Source: Candidatus Arsenophonus triatominarum
GTDB lineage: Bacteria > Pseudomonadota > Gammaproteobacteria > Enterobacterales > Enterobacteriaceae
Assembly: GCF_001640365.1 (NCBI RefSeq)
Contig: NZ_LWMI01000014.1
Span: 124,001-188,000 of the forward strand
Direction of reading: 5' to 3'
Length of the DNA stretch: 64,000 bases
Shown here: positions 1-10,084 of the stretch, one piece after another
Layout: each line of letters opens with the position of its first letter
Numbering within the stretch: the first letter of the stretch is position 1
The notes under the pieces: model-generated
The model's database searches: none
What the model was told of the DNA's origin: nothing
What the model saw: the letters and a program-made list of their open reading frames with translations, nothing else
Position numbers and translations under genes: made by a program

Positions 1-533
1 CAACTCCCCCTCCAAAGGTAACGAATTCAGCTACACAAGGCCATATGTTTATTGCCCTTGCACGAATTGATGATCGTTTAATTCATGGTCAAGTGGCTAC
101 TCGCTGGACCAAAGAGACAAAAGTTAAACGTATTATCGTAGTCAGTAATGAAGTTGCTAAAGATCATGTTCGTTCAACCTTATTAAAACAAGTTGCGCCA
201 CCGGGTGTCACTGCGCATGTGGTCGACGTAGAAAAATGTATTCGTGTCTACAATAATCCTAAGTATGTCGGTGAACGCGTTATGCTGTTATTTACCAATC
301 CAACAGACGTTTTACGCCTTGTGGAAGGCGGTGTCGAAATAAAGTCTGTTAATATTGGTGGCATGGCATACCGTGAGGGTAAAACACAGGTTAACAATGC
401 AATCTCGATCGATAATGAGGATATTGATGCTTTCAATCAATTATCCAAACGAGGCATTGAACTTGAAGCGCGTAAAGTTTCTAGTGACAACAAACTGGAT
501 ATGTTAGCTCTTATCAAAAAAGCAAAAAACTGA
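1..533 (+). CDS. manX: PTS mannose-family transporter EIIAB, C-terminal (EIIB) part; 5' end outside window
   Basis: Phosphoryl carrier of the mannose/glucose/glucosamine PTS; EIIB passes phosphate from EIIA to the sugar brought in by ManY/ManZ. The frame is open from base 3: a proline-rich linker (TPPPK...) runs straight into the EIIB domain, so the methionine at 45 is internal and the EIIA domain lies left of the window. EIIB is seen in IDDRLIHGQVATRW, whose His is the expected phosphorylation site, and in the conserved stretches VAPPGVTAHVV, RVMLLFTNP and KTQVNNA. The end (LIKKAKN) is normal. manY follows after 73 bp in the same direction, as in the usual manXYZ operon. Cytoplasmic and membrane-associated. 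Confidence 0.95.
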   Translation, partial: TPPPKVTNSATQGHMFIALARIDDRLIHGQVATRWTKETKVKRIIVVSNEVAKDHVRSTLLKQVAPPGVTAHVVDVEKCIRVYNNPKYVGERVMLLFTNPTDVLRLVEGGVEIKSVNIGGMAYREGKTQVNNAISIDNEDIDAFNQLSKRGIELEARKVSSDNKLDMLALIKKAKN

Positions 534-606
534 GTTTCCTTTTTTGGTTATCCATCCAAGACTTAAAAGTAGATTCACCAACGTTGTTGGTTACAGGAGA
601 TAAACA

Positions 607-1407
607 ATGGAGCTTACCGTTGTTCAAATCATACTCGTTTTCCTTGTTGCCTGTATTGCAGGTATGGGTTCTGTGCTAGATGAATTCCAATTTCATCGTC
701 CTTTAATTGCTTGTACACTAATTGGTCTTGTACTTGGTGATCTAAAAACAGGGATAATTATCGGCGGCACACTGGAAATGATTGCGCTCGGATGGATGAA
801 TATCGGTGCGGCCATGGCTCCCGATGCTGCCCTAGCCTCAATTATTTCTACCATTCTGGTTATTGCCGGCGGGCAAGATATTGGTACCGGTATTGCACTA
901 GCAATTCCTTTAGCTGCCGCAGGACAAGTATTGACCGTTATTGTTCGGACAATCACTGTTGCATTCCAGCATGCATCTGATCGCGCTGCATTATCTGCTA
1001 ATTTACGTGCATTAACCATAATTCATATCTCAGCTCTGTTATTACAGGCTATGCGTATTGCTATTCCTTCTTTAATTGTTGCTATCTCTGTAGGTACTTC
1101 AGAAGTCCAACACCTACTGGATTCAATTCCTGAGGTTGTCACTAAAGGGTTGAATATTGCTGGCGGTATGATCGTTGTTGTCGGTTACGCTATGGTAATC
1201 AATATGATGCGTGCAGGTTATCTAATGCCATTCTTCTACTTGGGCTTTGTCACTGCCGCATTTACCAATTTCAACCTAGTTGCACTAGGCGTGATTGGTA
1301 TTGTGATGGCTATTCTCTATATTCAACTCAGTCCAAAATACAACCAATCACAAATTGCTGCTTTGCAAAATAACGGCAATAGTGATTTAGATAATGAATT
1401 AGATTAA
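607..1407 (+). CDS. manY: PTS mannose-family EIIC membrane component
   Basis: One of the two membrane subunits of the mannose permease; forms the sugar channel with ManZ. 266 residues, the family length. It is hydrophobic throughout, starting MELTVVQIILVFLVACIAG, with the EIIC signature region around IIGGTLEMIALGWMNIGAAMAPD. Start supported by CAGGAG about 7 bp upstream of the ATG. It is followed 15 bp later by manZ. No damage is seen. Confidence 0.96.
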   Translation: MELTVVQIILVFLVACIAGMGSVLDEFQFHRPLIACTLIGLVLGDLKTGIIIGGTLEMIALGWMNIGAAMAPDAALASIISTILVIAGGQDIGTGIALAIPLAAAGQVLTVIVRTITVAFQHASDRAALSANLRALTIIHISALLLQAMRIAIPSLIVAISVGTSEVQHLLDSIPEVVTKGLNIAGGMIVVVGYAMVINMMRAGYLMPFFYLGFVTAAFTNFNLVALGVIGIVMAILYIQLSPKYNQSQIAALQNNGNSDLDNELD

Positions 1408-1422
1408 TTAAGGAATGGAATA

Positions 1423-2280
1423 ATGGCAGATACAACTTCAGTAAACCAAACAAATCTAAAAAAGCTTACTGCTGGTGATATTCGCGGAGTTTTTTTACGT
1501 TCCAATCTTTTTCAAGGATCTTGGAACTTTGAACGTATGCAAGCCCTTGGCTTTTGTTTTTCAATGATCCCAGTGATCCGCCGTTTATACCCTGAAAACA
1601 GTGAAAAACGTAAACAAGCCATTAAACGCCATCTTGAGTTTTTTAATACTCATCCTTATGTTGCAGCGCCTGTTTTAGGTGTCACCATAGCGATGGAAGA
1701 GCTAATGGCTAATGGCGCGGATATCGATGATGGTGCAATTAATGGTATCAAAGTAGGTTTAATGGGCCCTTTAGCGGGCGTTGGTGACCCTATTTTTTGG
1801 GGCACAGTACGTCCAGTATTTGCGGCTCTAGGCGCCGGAATTGCAATGTCAGGTAGTCTACTAGGACCGCTACTATTTTTTATTTTGTTTAATTTAGTTC
1901 GCTTATTAACCCGTTATTACGGTGTCACCTATGGCTATAAAAGAGGGCTCGATATTGTTCATGACATGGGGGGTGGCTTTTTACAAAAAATGACCGAAGG
2001 TGCTTCTATCCTAGGGCTATTTGTCATGGGCGCATTAGTCAATAAGTGGACTAATGTTAATATCCCTTTAGTCGTATCAGAGATAAAAAATCCCAATACT
2101 GGTGAGGTGACAATTACCACCGTACAAACTATCCTCAATCAATTAATGCCTGGTTTAGTGCCATTATTACTAACCTTTGGTTGTATGTGGTTGTTGAGAC
2201 GCAAGGTTAATCCACTATGGATTATCATTGGTTTCTTTATTCTAGGCATTGTTGGCTATTGGGCTGGATTTTTAGTCTAA
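1423..2280 (+). CDS. manZ: PTS mannose-family EIID membrane component
   Basis: Second membrane subunit of the mannose permease. 285 residues, full length. EIID hallmarks are the N-terminal GDIRGVFLRSNLFQGSWNFERMQ, the loop GLMGPLAGVGDPIFWGTVRP, and a hydrophobic C-terminus (IIIGFFILGIVGYWAGF). Start preceded by AAGGAA. Ends 28 bp before a strong rho-independent terminator, so manXYZ is a closed transcription unit. Confidence 0.96.
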   Translation: MADTTSVNQTNLKKLTAGDIRGVFLRSNLFQGSWNFERMQALGFCFSMIPVIRRLYPENSEKRKQAIKRHLEFFNTHPYVAAPVLGVTIAMEELMANGADIDDGAINGIKVGLMGPLAGVGDPIFWGTVRPVFAALGAGIAMSGSLLGPLLFFILFNLVRLLTRYYGVTYGYKRGLDIVHDMGGGFLQKMTEGASILGLFVMGALVNKWTNVNIPLVVSEIKNPNTGEVTITTVQTILNQLMPGLVPLLLTFGCMWLLRRKVNPLWIIIGFFILGIVGYWAGFLV

Positions 2281-2307
2281 CAGACTCAATTTCTTAATTG
2301 TCAATTG

Positions 2308-2333
2308 CGGGAGGTTGCAACCTCCCGTTTTTA
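2308..2333 (+). terminator. Rho-independent terminator of manXYZ
   Basis: Perfect 9-bp stem CGGGAGGTT/AACCTCCCG with a 2-base GC loop, followed at once by a T-run (TTTTTAATTTTT). Lies just after the manZ stop codon. Confidence 0.95.
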
Positions 2334-2377
2334 ATTTTTCTTTACAGCAGATTAATAATCGATTGGAGTCTTTGCTT

Positions 2378-2830
2378 ATGAATAATATTGTATTGACTGT
2401 CTTGATCCTACTAATGCTAACTTATGCTATCTATGAAGAATTGATTGTTAACTTATTAAATGGAAAAACAAAATTAAAAATAAAGTTAAGGCGTAAAAAT
2501 AGAATCGATGCCGTTATTTTTATTATACTGATTGCGATTGTTATTTATCATAATATTATTCAACATGGTAGTCAGCTAACAACCTATTTATTAATGATTA
2601 CAGTTATTATTGTTGTTTACTTAACATTCATTCGTTATCCTAAGCTTTATTTTAAAGATAAAGGTTTTTACTACAATAATGTCTATATATTGTACGAAAA
2701 TATTAAAACAATTAATTTATCGAAAGATGGAATATTGATAGTCGGTTTAGCAAAAAGAAAAATTTATATTGCTGCTAAACAGTTTGATGATTTAGATAAA
2801 ATTTACAATTTTATGATCAATAATAAATAA
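2378..2830 (+). CDS. yobD: YobD-family (DUF986) inner membrane protein
   Basis: Conserved membrane protein of unknown function, found downstream of manXYZ in enterobacteria. I place the start at 2378 (MNNIVLTVLILLML), giving 150 residues, the family length, with GGAG about 10 bp upstream; an earlier ATG at 2315 would lie inside the manZ terminator. Three hydrophobic segments lie at about residues 3-23, 48-64 and 71-90. The C-terminal soluble part contains IKTINLSKDGILIVGL and ends FDDLDKIYNFM, closely following E. coli YobD. Intact. Confidence 0.9.
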   Translation: MNNIVLTVLILLMLTYAIYEELIVNLLNGKTKLKIKLRRKNRIDAVIFIILIAIVIYHNIIQHGSQLTTYLLMITVIIVVYLTFIRYPKLYFKDKGFYYNNVYILYENIKTINLSKDGILIVGLAKRKIYIAAKQFDDLDKIYNFMINNK

Positions 2831-2974
2831 ATATAAATAATATTGTTAATTATTCTTATATATTTAATCAATTAGAATTATTATTTTTATTAAAATTTAA
2901 ATGATATTAATTTTATAAATTAATAAAAATTTAAATAATTGCCTTTTATTACTTTTATGATATATTTTGTTATA

Positions 2975-3160
2975 AGTCATTGGGGAGTAGCCTGTTCTAA
3001 ATAAAATTGTCTATTAGCGATTAATTTAGAAATTTCATGTCAACATACTCGTTATGATCCATAACGTGGCATGAATACCTGACGAGGTTGGTGAGACCAT
3101 AGACATATTTTTACTCTAGGTTGGAAGTAAAAATATGTCTATGGAAAACTTTCCAACTGA
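2975..3160 (+). promoter_or_regulatory. yybP-ykoY family (Mn2+) riboswitch leader of mntP
   Basis: Core motifs are visible: GGGGAGTAGC at 2982-2991, then CCTGACGAGGTTGGTGAGACC across 3079-3098. Both are characteristic of the enterobacterial mntP leader. The downstream platform has a perfect 19-bp hairpin, arms 3097-3115 and 3126-3144. A competing pairing is possible between GTTGGAA (3120-3126) and TTCCAAC (3151-3157), which overlaps the 3' arm and reaches towards the translation start. Known family members bind Mn2+ and turn on the exporter MntP. Confidence 0.85.
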
Positions 3161-3169
3161 GACGATATA

Positions 3170-3735
3170 ATGAACTTATACGCAACCCTAGCTTTACCTC
3201 TTGCATTATCGATAGATGCTTTTGCTGCATCTGTTTGCAAAAGTGCTAGCTTATTTAAGCCCTCTTTACGTGAAGCAATAAGAACTGGTTTTATTTTTGG
3301 TATTATTGAGGCCATCACACCCACCATTGGCTGGAGTTTGGGACTATTAGCCAGCCAATATATTATTAAGTGGGATCATTGGATAGCGTTTAGTCTATTA
3401 TTCATGTTGGGTACCAAATGATATATCAAAGTTATCATCATGCAAAAAAACAATAGCAAACCTCAATCTATCCACTGTCACAATTATTTTACCCTTTATC
3501 ACTACTGCCCTTAGCCAACCAGCTTGGATGCAATAGCTATTGGTGTCATCTGGCCTTTTTGCAAATTAATATCATCCATACAGCGATGACAATCGGACTA
3601 ATGACCATGATTATGGCAACACTTGGAATATTATTAGGTCGTTATATTGGTCCATTATTAGGAAAAAAAGCCGAAATGATTGGCTGTGTTACGCTAATCA
3701 TTATCGGATTTAGTATAGTTTATCAACATATTTAA
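3170..3735 (+). pseudogene. mntP: Manganese efflux pump MntP, frameshifted
   Basis: MntP exports Mn2+ across the inner membrane. The first 83 codons are in frame and match the N-terminal half ([21 protein letters not shown], including the DAFAAS metal-site motif), ending at a stop at 3419-3421. The rest is readable only in other frames: ATTGSAMAVG-type sequence is scrambled at about 3510-3545, then the last membrane segment (TLGILLGRYIGPLLGKKAEMIG) appears at about 3620-3690 and the frame ends HI at 3735. At least two frameshifts, so non-functional. The order yobD-mntP is as in E. coli; its riboswitch is still present. Confidence 0.9.
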
Positions 3736-3999
3736 TTGATTAAATAATTAATTCACCTCTATGTTTTTAATGCTTTTTTAGGTTAAAAATGATAATAAAC
3801 AGACACCAAACAATATTAATTGAAAATCTTTTAATGTGTAATATTTACTAACAAAATAGCTAACCATTTAATTGATTACATTATTTTAAAATAAAATATA
3901 GACTGATGATAATAATTTTTATTAATTACAAATGGCATTTTTTGCTTATCTATAAATATCAAAAATCATAAAATAGAACTTATAAATAAATCAATAAGT
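3736..3999. other. AT-rich intergenic stretch with no recognisable feature
   Basis: Very AT-rich, no open frame of note, no convincing hairpin. Bounded by the dead mntP and the outer end of an IS481 remnant. Confidence 0.6.
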
Positions 4000-4955
4000 T
4001 GTGGTAGCTCAGACTTGATCTGACAGTTGCCGGTTATTTATACAGTACCTGTCAGGTTAAATTTAATTTAAATCTTTCTCTCTCCAAAGTTGTTTTCCAT
4101 CGTGTAAAGTTGCCATAGGAGTTCGACCGCAACACATTTTTCCTTGATGAGTGCGTTGGTTATTATATTATTCCGCTAACCATTTATCTAAATCAGCTTG
4201 TAATTCATCTAAAGCCCTATAGATTTCTTACGAAAAGCCACATGATAGAACTCTTGTAATACAGTTTTATGAAAGCGTTCACAAATCCCATTAGTTTGAG
4301 GTGAACGAGCTTTAGTTTTTGTATGATCAATATCATTGATAGCGAGATAAAGTTGATAATCGTGATGTTCAACTTTACCACAATACTCACTGCCTCTGTC
4401 CGTCAGTATACGTAACACCGGTAACCCATGCTGGGAATAAAAGGGAGAACCTTGTCATTTAATAAATCTGCCGCCGTTATCGCGCTTTTTGTTGTGTAAA
4501 GCTTACAATGAACGACTTTACTGTAAGTATCAATCACGAGTTTCGCACCAATAAAAAACGCTCTATTTTTAAGTTTAATTCAGCATAATATATAAATAGA
4601 CAAAATCTTATAAATTAAAAGCAACTTATTGTAATTTAAACAAATTTATACGTTTTAGTAACTTGCAAATTAACCATTGCTTTTAAGCCATTTCTGGAAT
4701 TTTATATGCCTGTGCGAAACTCGTGTCAATGTAAGTTTGTTGATAAACACGACCAACGCCTTTTAAATGACCGACATAAAAAGTATCTTGTGAACCCAGA
4801 TAACCTGGATGCGCTGTTTCAATCTCACCACAGGCTTCATCATATTGCGCTTTCTTTTCTAGAGCACTGATTTGTGATTCTGACAGGATAATTCCTTCTG
4901 TTGTGATTTTATCTTCAAGCGCTTTTAGGCGTTTTGTAAAATTTTCGAGATTATG
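4000..4955 (-). mobile_element. IS481-family remnant, copy A (C-terminal half; broken by MITE-A1 and by copy B)
   Basis: Minus-strand IS481-like element. Its outer end TGTGGTAGCTCAGACTT lies at 4000. Transposase fragments (TDRGSEYCGKVEHHDYQ, ARSPQTNGICERFHKT) are split by frameshifts, and MITE-A1 sits at 4535-4725. The sequence stops at the codons for RHNLENF where copy B begins. A further minus-strand piece of the same transposase (RRVPNVKNRVDEQIESAV) at 6150-6219, beyond copy B, is probably its continuation with part missing. Dead element. Confidence 0.85.
4535..4725 (+). mobile_element. MITE-A copy 1 (191 bp)
   Basis: Ends are perfect inverted 14-mers CACGAGTTTCGCAC / GTGCGAAACTCGTG, with no coding content. 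Flanked by the 5-bp duplication TCAAT (4530-4534 and 4726-4730). The uninterrupted site exists in IS481 copy E near 55045 (AGTATCAATGTAAG), which confirms the boundaries. Confidence 0.95.
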
Positions 4956-6149
4956 TGTATTAGTCTTAACTTAATCCGACAATTCTGATTTAAAAAAGAG
5001 CGTTACCGGTTTTAATTAACATCATTAGATAATTAAATAAAAGGTAATTCTATGTATCAAACAAATAATCCTATCATCAAACATAAAGTCGGGTTACTTA
5101 ACCTCGCTGAAGAGCTTAATAACGTCTCAAAAGCCTGTAAGATTATGGGGGTATCCCGAGATACGTTTTATCGCTACCAGGAACTTGTTAACGATGGTGG
5201 GATAGACGCTTTAATTAATCAAAATCGACGGGTGCCTAACGTAAAAAATAGAGTAGATGAACAGATTGAAAGCGCTGTAGTCGAGTATGCGATTGAATAC
5301 CCTGCACACGGTCAACACCGCAGTAGTAATGAACTAAGAAAAAAAGGCATTTTTGTTTCGGGGAGTGGCGTTCGCTCTATTTGGCTGCGCCATAATCTCG
5401 AAAATTTTACAAAACGCCTAAAAGCGCTTGAAGATAAAATCGCAACAGAAGGAATTATCCTGTCAGAATCACAAATCAGTGCTCTAGAAAAGAAAGCGCA
5501 AGATGATGAAGCCTGTGGTGAGATTGAAACAGCGCATCCAGGTTATCTGGGTTCACAAGATACTTTTTATGTCGGTCATTTAAAAGGCGTTGGTCGTGTT
5601 TATCAACAAACTTACATTGATACTTACAGTAAAGTCGTTCATTGTAAGCTTTACACAACAAAAAGCGCGATAACGGCGGCAGATTTATTAAATGACAAGG
5701 TTCTCCCTTTTTATTCCCAGCATGGGTTACCGGTGTTACGTATACTGACGGACAGAGGCAGTGAGTATTGTGGTAAAGTTGAACATCACGATTATCAACT
5801 TTATCTCGCTATCAATGATATTGATCATACAAAAACTAAAGCTCGTTCACCTCAAACTAATGGGATTTGTGAACGCTTTCATAAAACTGTATTACAAGAG
5901 TTCTATCAGGTGGCTTTTCGTAAGAAAATCTATAGGGCTTTAAATGAATTACAAGCTGATTTAGATAAATGGTTAGCGGAATATAATAACCAACGCACTC
6001 ATCAAGGAAAAATGTGTTGCGGTCGAACTCCTATGGCAACTTTACACGATGGAAAACAACTTTGGAGAGAGAAAGATTTAAATCAAATTTAACCTGACAG
6101 GTACTGTATAAATAACCGGTAACTGTCAGATTAAGTCTGAGCTACTACA
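4956..6149 (+). mobile_element. IS481-family element, copy B (complete, 1194 bp)
   Basis: Ends TGTATTAGTCTTAACTTAATC (left) and, reversed, TGTAGTAGCTCAGACTTAATC (right) form imperfect inverted repeats. It encloses one intact transposase gene and is inserted into copy A. This is the only copy in the window with an undamaged reading frame. Confidence 0.88.
5052..6092 (+). CDS. IS481-family transposase, intact
   Basis: DDE transposase of 346 residues. Residues 1-70 form a helix-turn-helix part (NVSKACKIMGVSRDTFYRYQ). The integrase core follows: first acidic residue in YIDTYSKVVHCKLY, second in LRILTDRGSEYCG, Glu in NGICERFHKT. It ends with the family tail AEYNNQRTHQGKMCCGRTPM. AAGGTAATTCTATG places a ribosome site next to the start. 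Four other copies in the window are broken, so this one is the likely source of activity. Confidence 0.93.
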   Translation: MYQTNNPIIKHKVGLLNLAEELNNVSKACKIMGVSRDTFYRYQELVNDGGIDALINQNRRVPNVKNRVDEQIESAVVEYAIEYPAHGQHRSSNELRKKGIFVSGSGVRSIWLRHNLENFTKRLKALEDKIATEGIILSESQISALEKKAQDDEACGEIETAHPGYLGSQDTFYVGHLKGVGRVYQQTYIDTYSKVVHCKLYTTKSAITAADLLNDKVLPFYSQHGLPVLRILTDRGSEYCGKVEHHDYQLYLAINDIDHTKTKARSPQTNGICERFHKTVLQEFYQVAFRKKIYRALNELQADLDKWLAEYNNQRTHQGKMCCGRTPMATLHDGKQLWREKDLNQI

Positions 6150-6219
6150 ACTACAGCGCTTTCAATCTGTTCGTCTACTCTATTTTTTACGTTAGGCACC
6201 CGTCAATTTTGATTAATTA
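6150..6219 (-). mobile_element. IS481-family fragment (probably rest of copy A)
   Basis: Reverse-complement match to codons for NQNRRVPNVKNRVDEQIESAV of the IS481 transposase, directly after the right end of copy B and cut on the other side by MITE-A2. Confidence 0.8.
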
Positions 6220-6273
6220 CACGAGTTTTGCACCAATAAAAAACGCTCTATTTTTAAGTTTAATTCAGCATAA
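6220..6273 (+). mobile_element. MITE-A copy 2, truncated (54 bp)
   Basis: Begins CACGAGTTTTGCACC, follows the MITE-A consensus through AATTCAGCATAA, then is cut by the terminus of the IS21-like element (TGTCACCGATC). Confidence 0.9.
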
Positions 6274-7017
<744 letters not shown>

Positions 7018-7146
7018 CATACTAAATTTGACCACCTAAGTTGAGGTGATATGCTTACCTCATAATTTTTATAGGTGCCGAAATGAGTAAAATAATTACT
7101 GCTGAATTTAAATGTGAAACCGCCAAATTAGTCCTTGACCACTACA
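7018..7146 (+). mobile_element. IS3-family left-end fragment with start of orfA
   Basis: Contains a terminus-like ACTAAATTTGACCACC and then an ATG at 7083 opening MSKIITAEFKCETAKLVLDH, the usual first residues of an IS3-family OrfA. It is cut after about 20 codons at TTGACCACTACAG. Possibly the missing left end of the IS3 remnant at 13.8-15.0 kb or of another copy. Confidence 0.7.
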
Positions 7147-7147
7147 G

Positions 7148-7261
7148 TCCTTGTGCAAAGCGAACATGAATATCCACAAATATCTCCTTGGCTAACATAA
7201 ATTACCCGTACAAAAATGTACGAATAATACCAAGTGGATCAGTTTTGCATGATCGGTGACA
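7148..7261 (-). mobile_element. Second, inverted copy of the IS21 left end
   Basis: Nearly exact reverse complement of 6274-6386 (IS21 terminus plus first istA codons). Two IS21 left ends therefore face outwards with an IS3 fragment between them. Confidence 0.88.
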
Positions 7262-7698
7262 CCTTAAACGCCCACCGATATCTGCGTCAAAACTGCGGCA
7301 TTACCGTGGAGGAGCCGGTTGTCCATCATTACTATGACCACCGGACTGGGCAGCACCGGCAGCAGACCCTGCCTCAGGAAGAGATGATTAGGCGTTATAT
7401 TAGCTATATTCCGGCGAGGCATTTTAAGATAGTGCGTTACTACGGTTTTTTGTCGAATCGCAAAAGACGCGTGTTATTGCCGAAGGTGTATAAGGCGTTG
7501 GAGATGACGGCGCGTAAAAAACCGGAGAAACCTGGTTTTGCCGTGCTGATGAAAGGGTTTCTGCGCACCGATCCGTACAAATGTATTCTGTGTGGTGACA
7601 GGCTATTTTTTACCAGCGCCCAGGCTGGCAAACAGGCAATGAAATTGTTGTCAGAAAGACTGGATAACCTGGAGAAAAAACGAGGGTTACTTAGCTAA
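7262..7698 (+). pseudogene. IS91-family (Y2) transposase, C-terminal fragment
   Basis: About 145 in-frame codons match the C-terminal part of IS91 transposases: PVVHHYYDHRTGQ, RRYISYIPARHFKIVRYYGFLSNR, PYKCILCGDRLFF (a Cys pair). The catalytic tyrosine domain is missing at the 5' end, where the sequence joins the IS21 terminus. Base composition is visibly more GC-rich than the surroundings, suggesting recent import from a different host. IS91-type elements move by rolling circle. Confidence 0.85.
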
Positions 7699-7875
7699 AC
7701 CTAGGGTTAATGTCTCTAAAATTAGGGTGTTAGATGAAAAAACACACTATCTGATGAAAATTCGACCTGCAACAGTTTCAATAAACCGATTCTCCCTCCT
7801 TTTAGCAATAATGGATGGCTTTTACTCCTCACCTTAAGTGCGATTCAATTTCCTAACCATCGAGTGACGGAGGAA

Positions 7876-7992
7876 AGTAGATTTTTTTCTACCAATTGAT
7901 CGACAAATTCTTTACCCGCTTTCATTGGACCAACGGTATGAGAACTGGATGGGCCAATACCTACCTTTAAACATATCGAAAACACTGATCAC
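7876..7992 (-). pseudogene. sdaA: L-serine deaminase, N-terminal stub
   Basis: On the minus strand a GTG at 7992 opens VISVFDMFK, and after a one-base insertion the reading continues [23 protein letters not shown], the hallmark N-terminus of serine deaminases. Nothing of the remaining ~400 codons (including the Fe-S cysteines) is found. Position downstream of nudL matches E. coli pabB-nudL-sdaA. From 7699 to 7875 nothing is recognisable. Confidence 0.85.
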
Positions 7993-8147
7993 CCCCTGGA
8001 AAAATAAAAACGATAAAGTAATCACTTAAGACTAAATGTTATGGTTGTAATATTACCGTGTTATAATGGATTGCCAGTTTATCGTTTTTTTTGAAATTTA
8101 CTAGTAGCAGTGAATAAAATAAAAAAATTTTTTATTTTTTGCCTATT

Positions 8148-8723
8148 CTAAACAAGTTGTAATGCCAATTTATTGAGAATTGTTGCAGTTAATCCCCAAA
8201 TTAAATATTGATTGTAGCAATAAAAGAACAGACGCTTTTTATGACCTGTATTATTGATCATAATGGAATGATGATGAGTTAAGGTGAGGGAGTGTTTCAG
8301 TGGGGCTTCAAAAATAGCGGCTACTTCGGCTGGATTTTTGTAATAAGAAACCTTTGCAGATAGTAATCCAAGAATAGGCGTCACTAAATAGCCACTATGG
8401 CTTTTTATTGGCTGCATTTTTCCGAGGATCTGCACCTGCTTTGGCAAAATATTAATTTCTTCATAAGATTCACGTAAGGCCGTTTCAATTAAATTATAAT
8501 CATCGGGTTCGCGAGCGCCACCAGGAAAAGAAATTTGACTAGCATGAAGGCGTAAGTTATCAGTTCTTTTGGTAAATAGCAGAGTGGGTTCAGGTTTGCA
8601 AATAATGGGTAATAGTACGGCGGCACTTTTTTTTGCGCTATCGGTATTAACAGGTTGAGCGGTACTAGGGGCGATAGGTAGTATTAATTGAAATCAGTTA
8701 ATAAAATTATCTAAAATATTCAT
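8148..8723 (-). pseudogene. nudL: CoA pyrophosphatase NudL (Nudix), in-frame TGA at codon 10
   Basis: NudL hydrolyses CoA-type pyrophosphates. The ATG at 8723 overlaps the pabB stop (TAATG). It reads MNILDNFIN and then a TGA at 8696-8694. The frame then stays open to 8148 through SFPGGAREPDD and the Nudix box ALRESYEEINI, then HSGYLVTPILGLL and YNQYLIWGLTATI, as in the family. No ATG lies between the stop and the Nudix box, so normal translation would give nine residues. It could be a dead gene with one mutation, or be rescued by a non-ATG start. Confidence 0.8.
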
Positions 8724-10084
8724 TAACGTTGATTATTTTCTAATACGGGTAATATTCGACTCAGTTTATCAAAAGTCTCTTGATACTCTTTTTCGGCGGT
8801 ACTATCTGCCACAATTCCACCGCCTGCCCAACAATAAAGGTTTTGATTTTCAGTTAATAAAGTACGTATGCTGATGTTTGTATCCATCGTACCGCAGAAA
8901 CTGATATAACCAATCGCTCCGCAGTAACTATGGCGACGATGAGGTTCAAGTTCATCAATAATTTCCATTGAACGTATTTTCGGCGCGCCGGTAATTGAGC
9001 CGCCTGGAAAGCAGGCTTTTAATAGATCAGTGGGATGATAGCTAGAAGGTAATTGTGCAACAATAGTGCTAACTAAATGATGAATAGCCGGAAAAGATTC
9101 AACCACAAAAAGTTCTGGTACACTCACTGTTCCTGGTATTGCAACTTTACCAATATCATTACGCAATAAATCAACTATCATTACGTTTTCAGCGCGATCT
9201 TTGGTTGATAATTGTAAACGTTTTATCTGCTGTTGATCTTCTTGGACATCAGTCAGCCTAGGTAATGTGCCTTTAATTGGACGGGTTTGAATTGAATTGT
9301 CGTTCAGCCAAAGAAAACGTTCAGGGGATACACTGAGCGCACAATGTTGTTCTAAACGAATGAAGGCAGAGAAGGGTGCCTGATTATTTTGATTAAGTTT
9401 AAGAAACGCTTCCCATTCATTACCCTGATATTTGGCTTTAAAACGTTGCGCTAAATTAATTTGGTAACAATCACCACCGCGCAAATATTGATGAATTTGG
9501 CTAATTTTATGGTGATATTGCTGTCTTGACATGTTACTTTGCCATGGTTCACACATTTGAAACTGTTCAGTTGGTATTTTCGTTTGGTTTTCTAACCAGG
9601 ACAAGCGTTGTTCAACATTTTGATAACTGAGCAAAGTTACTATTTTTTTATGGTGATCAACAATTAATGCCCAAAGATAAACACCGATCGCCATATCGGG
9701 AAAGCTTAATTCTTTCTTAGCAAGTTCGGGCAGAATTTCTATTCGCCGGCCTAAATCGTAGCCCCATATACCTAAAGCTCCGCCTTGGAAAGGAAGATCG
9801 CTATTTACTGTGAAAGTGAGATTCAAATGTTGCATTTCACTTTTTAATAGATCAAATGGATCAAGTTCTGAGCTGATTTTTTCATTTTCACGGTGAATTT
9901 GCGTGATACTGTCTCTCGTTTCTAATGTGGTTACTGGATCAGCGACTACAATATCAAAACGGTTATGTGGATGGCTTGCATTACCCGAATGTAATAACAT
10001 TGCCCATGGCTGGTTGGCTATAGCATTAAAATAATTTAAAGCTGTATCTAATGAATAAGGTAATTGAATTTTTTGCAGGCGCAT
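8723..10084 (-). CDS. pabB: Aminodeoxychorismate synthase component I
   Basis: With PabA, converts chorismate and glutamine to 4-amino-4-deoxychorismate for folate synthesis. 453 residues, the same as E. coli PabB. The chorismate-enzyme signature PIKGTLPR carries the PabB-type lysine, which TrpE lacks. Other motifs are AENVMIVDLLRNDIG and CFPGGSITGAPKIRSMEI. Intact although both neighbours are damaged: nudL overlaps its stop codon, and MITE-A3 lies 90 bp upstream in the divergent promoter region shared with yoaH. Cytoplasmic. Confidence 0.96.
   Translation of the reverse strand: MRLQKIQLPYSLDTALNYFNAIANQPWAMLLHSGNASHPHNRFDIVVADPVTTLETRDSITQIHRENEKISSELDPFDLLKSEMQHLNLTFTVNSDLPFQGGALGIWGYDLGRRIEILPELAKKELSFPDMAIGVYLWALIVDHHKKIVTLLSYQNVEQRLSWLENQTKIPTEQFQMCEPWQSNMSRQQYHHKISQIHQYLRGGDCYQINLAQRFKAKYQGNEWEAFLKLNQNNQAPFSAFIRLEQHCALSVSPERFLWLNDNSIQTRPIKGTLPRLTDVQEDQQQIKRLQLSTKDRAENVMIVDLLRNDIGKVAIPGTVSVPELFVVESFPAIHHLVSTIVAQLPSSYHPTDLLKACFPGGSITGAPKIRSMEIIDELEPHRRHSYCGAIGYISFCGTMDTNISIRTLLTENQNLYCWAGGGIVADSTAEKEYQETFDKLSRILPVLENNQR

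Noticed and set aside
2315-2377. Longer N-terminus for YobD starting at 2315
   Set aside because: These codons overlap the manXYZ terminator hairpin; the ATG at 2378 has a good ribosome site and gives the family length.
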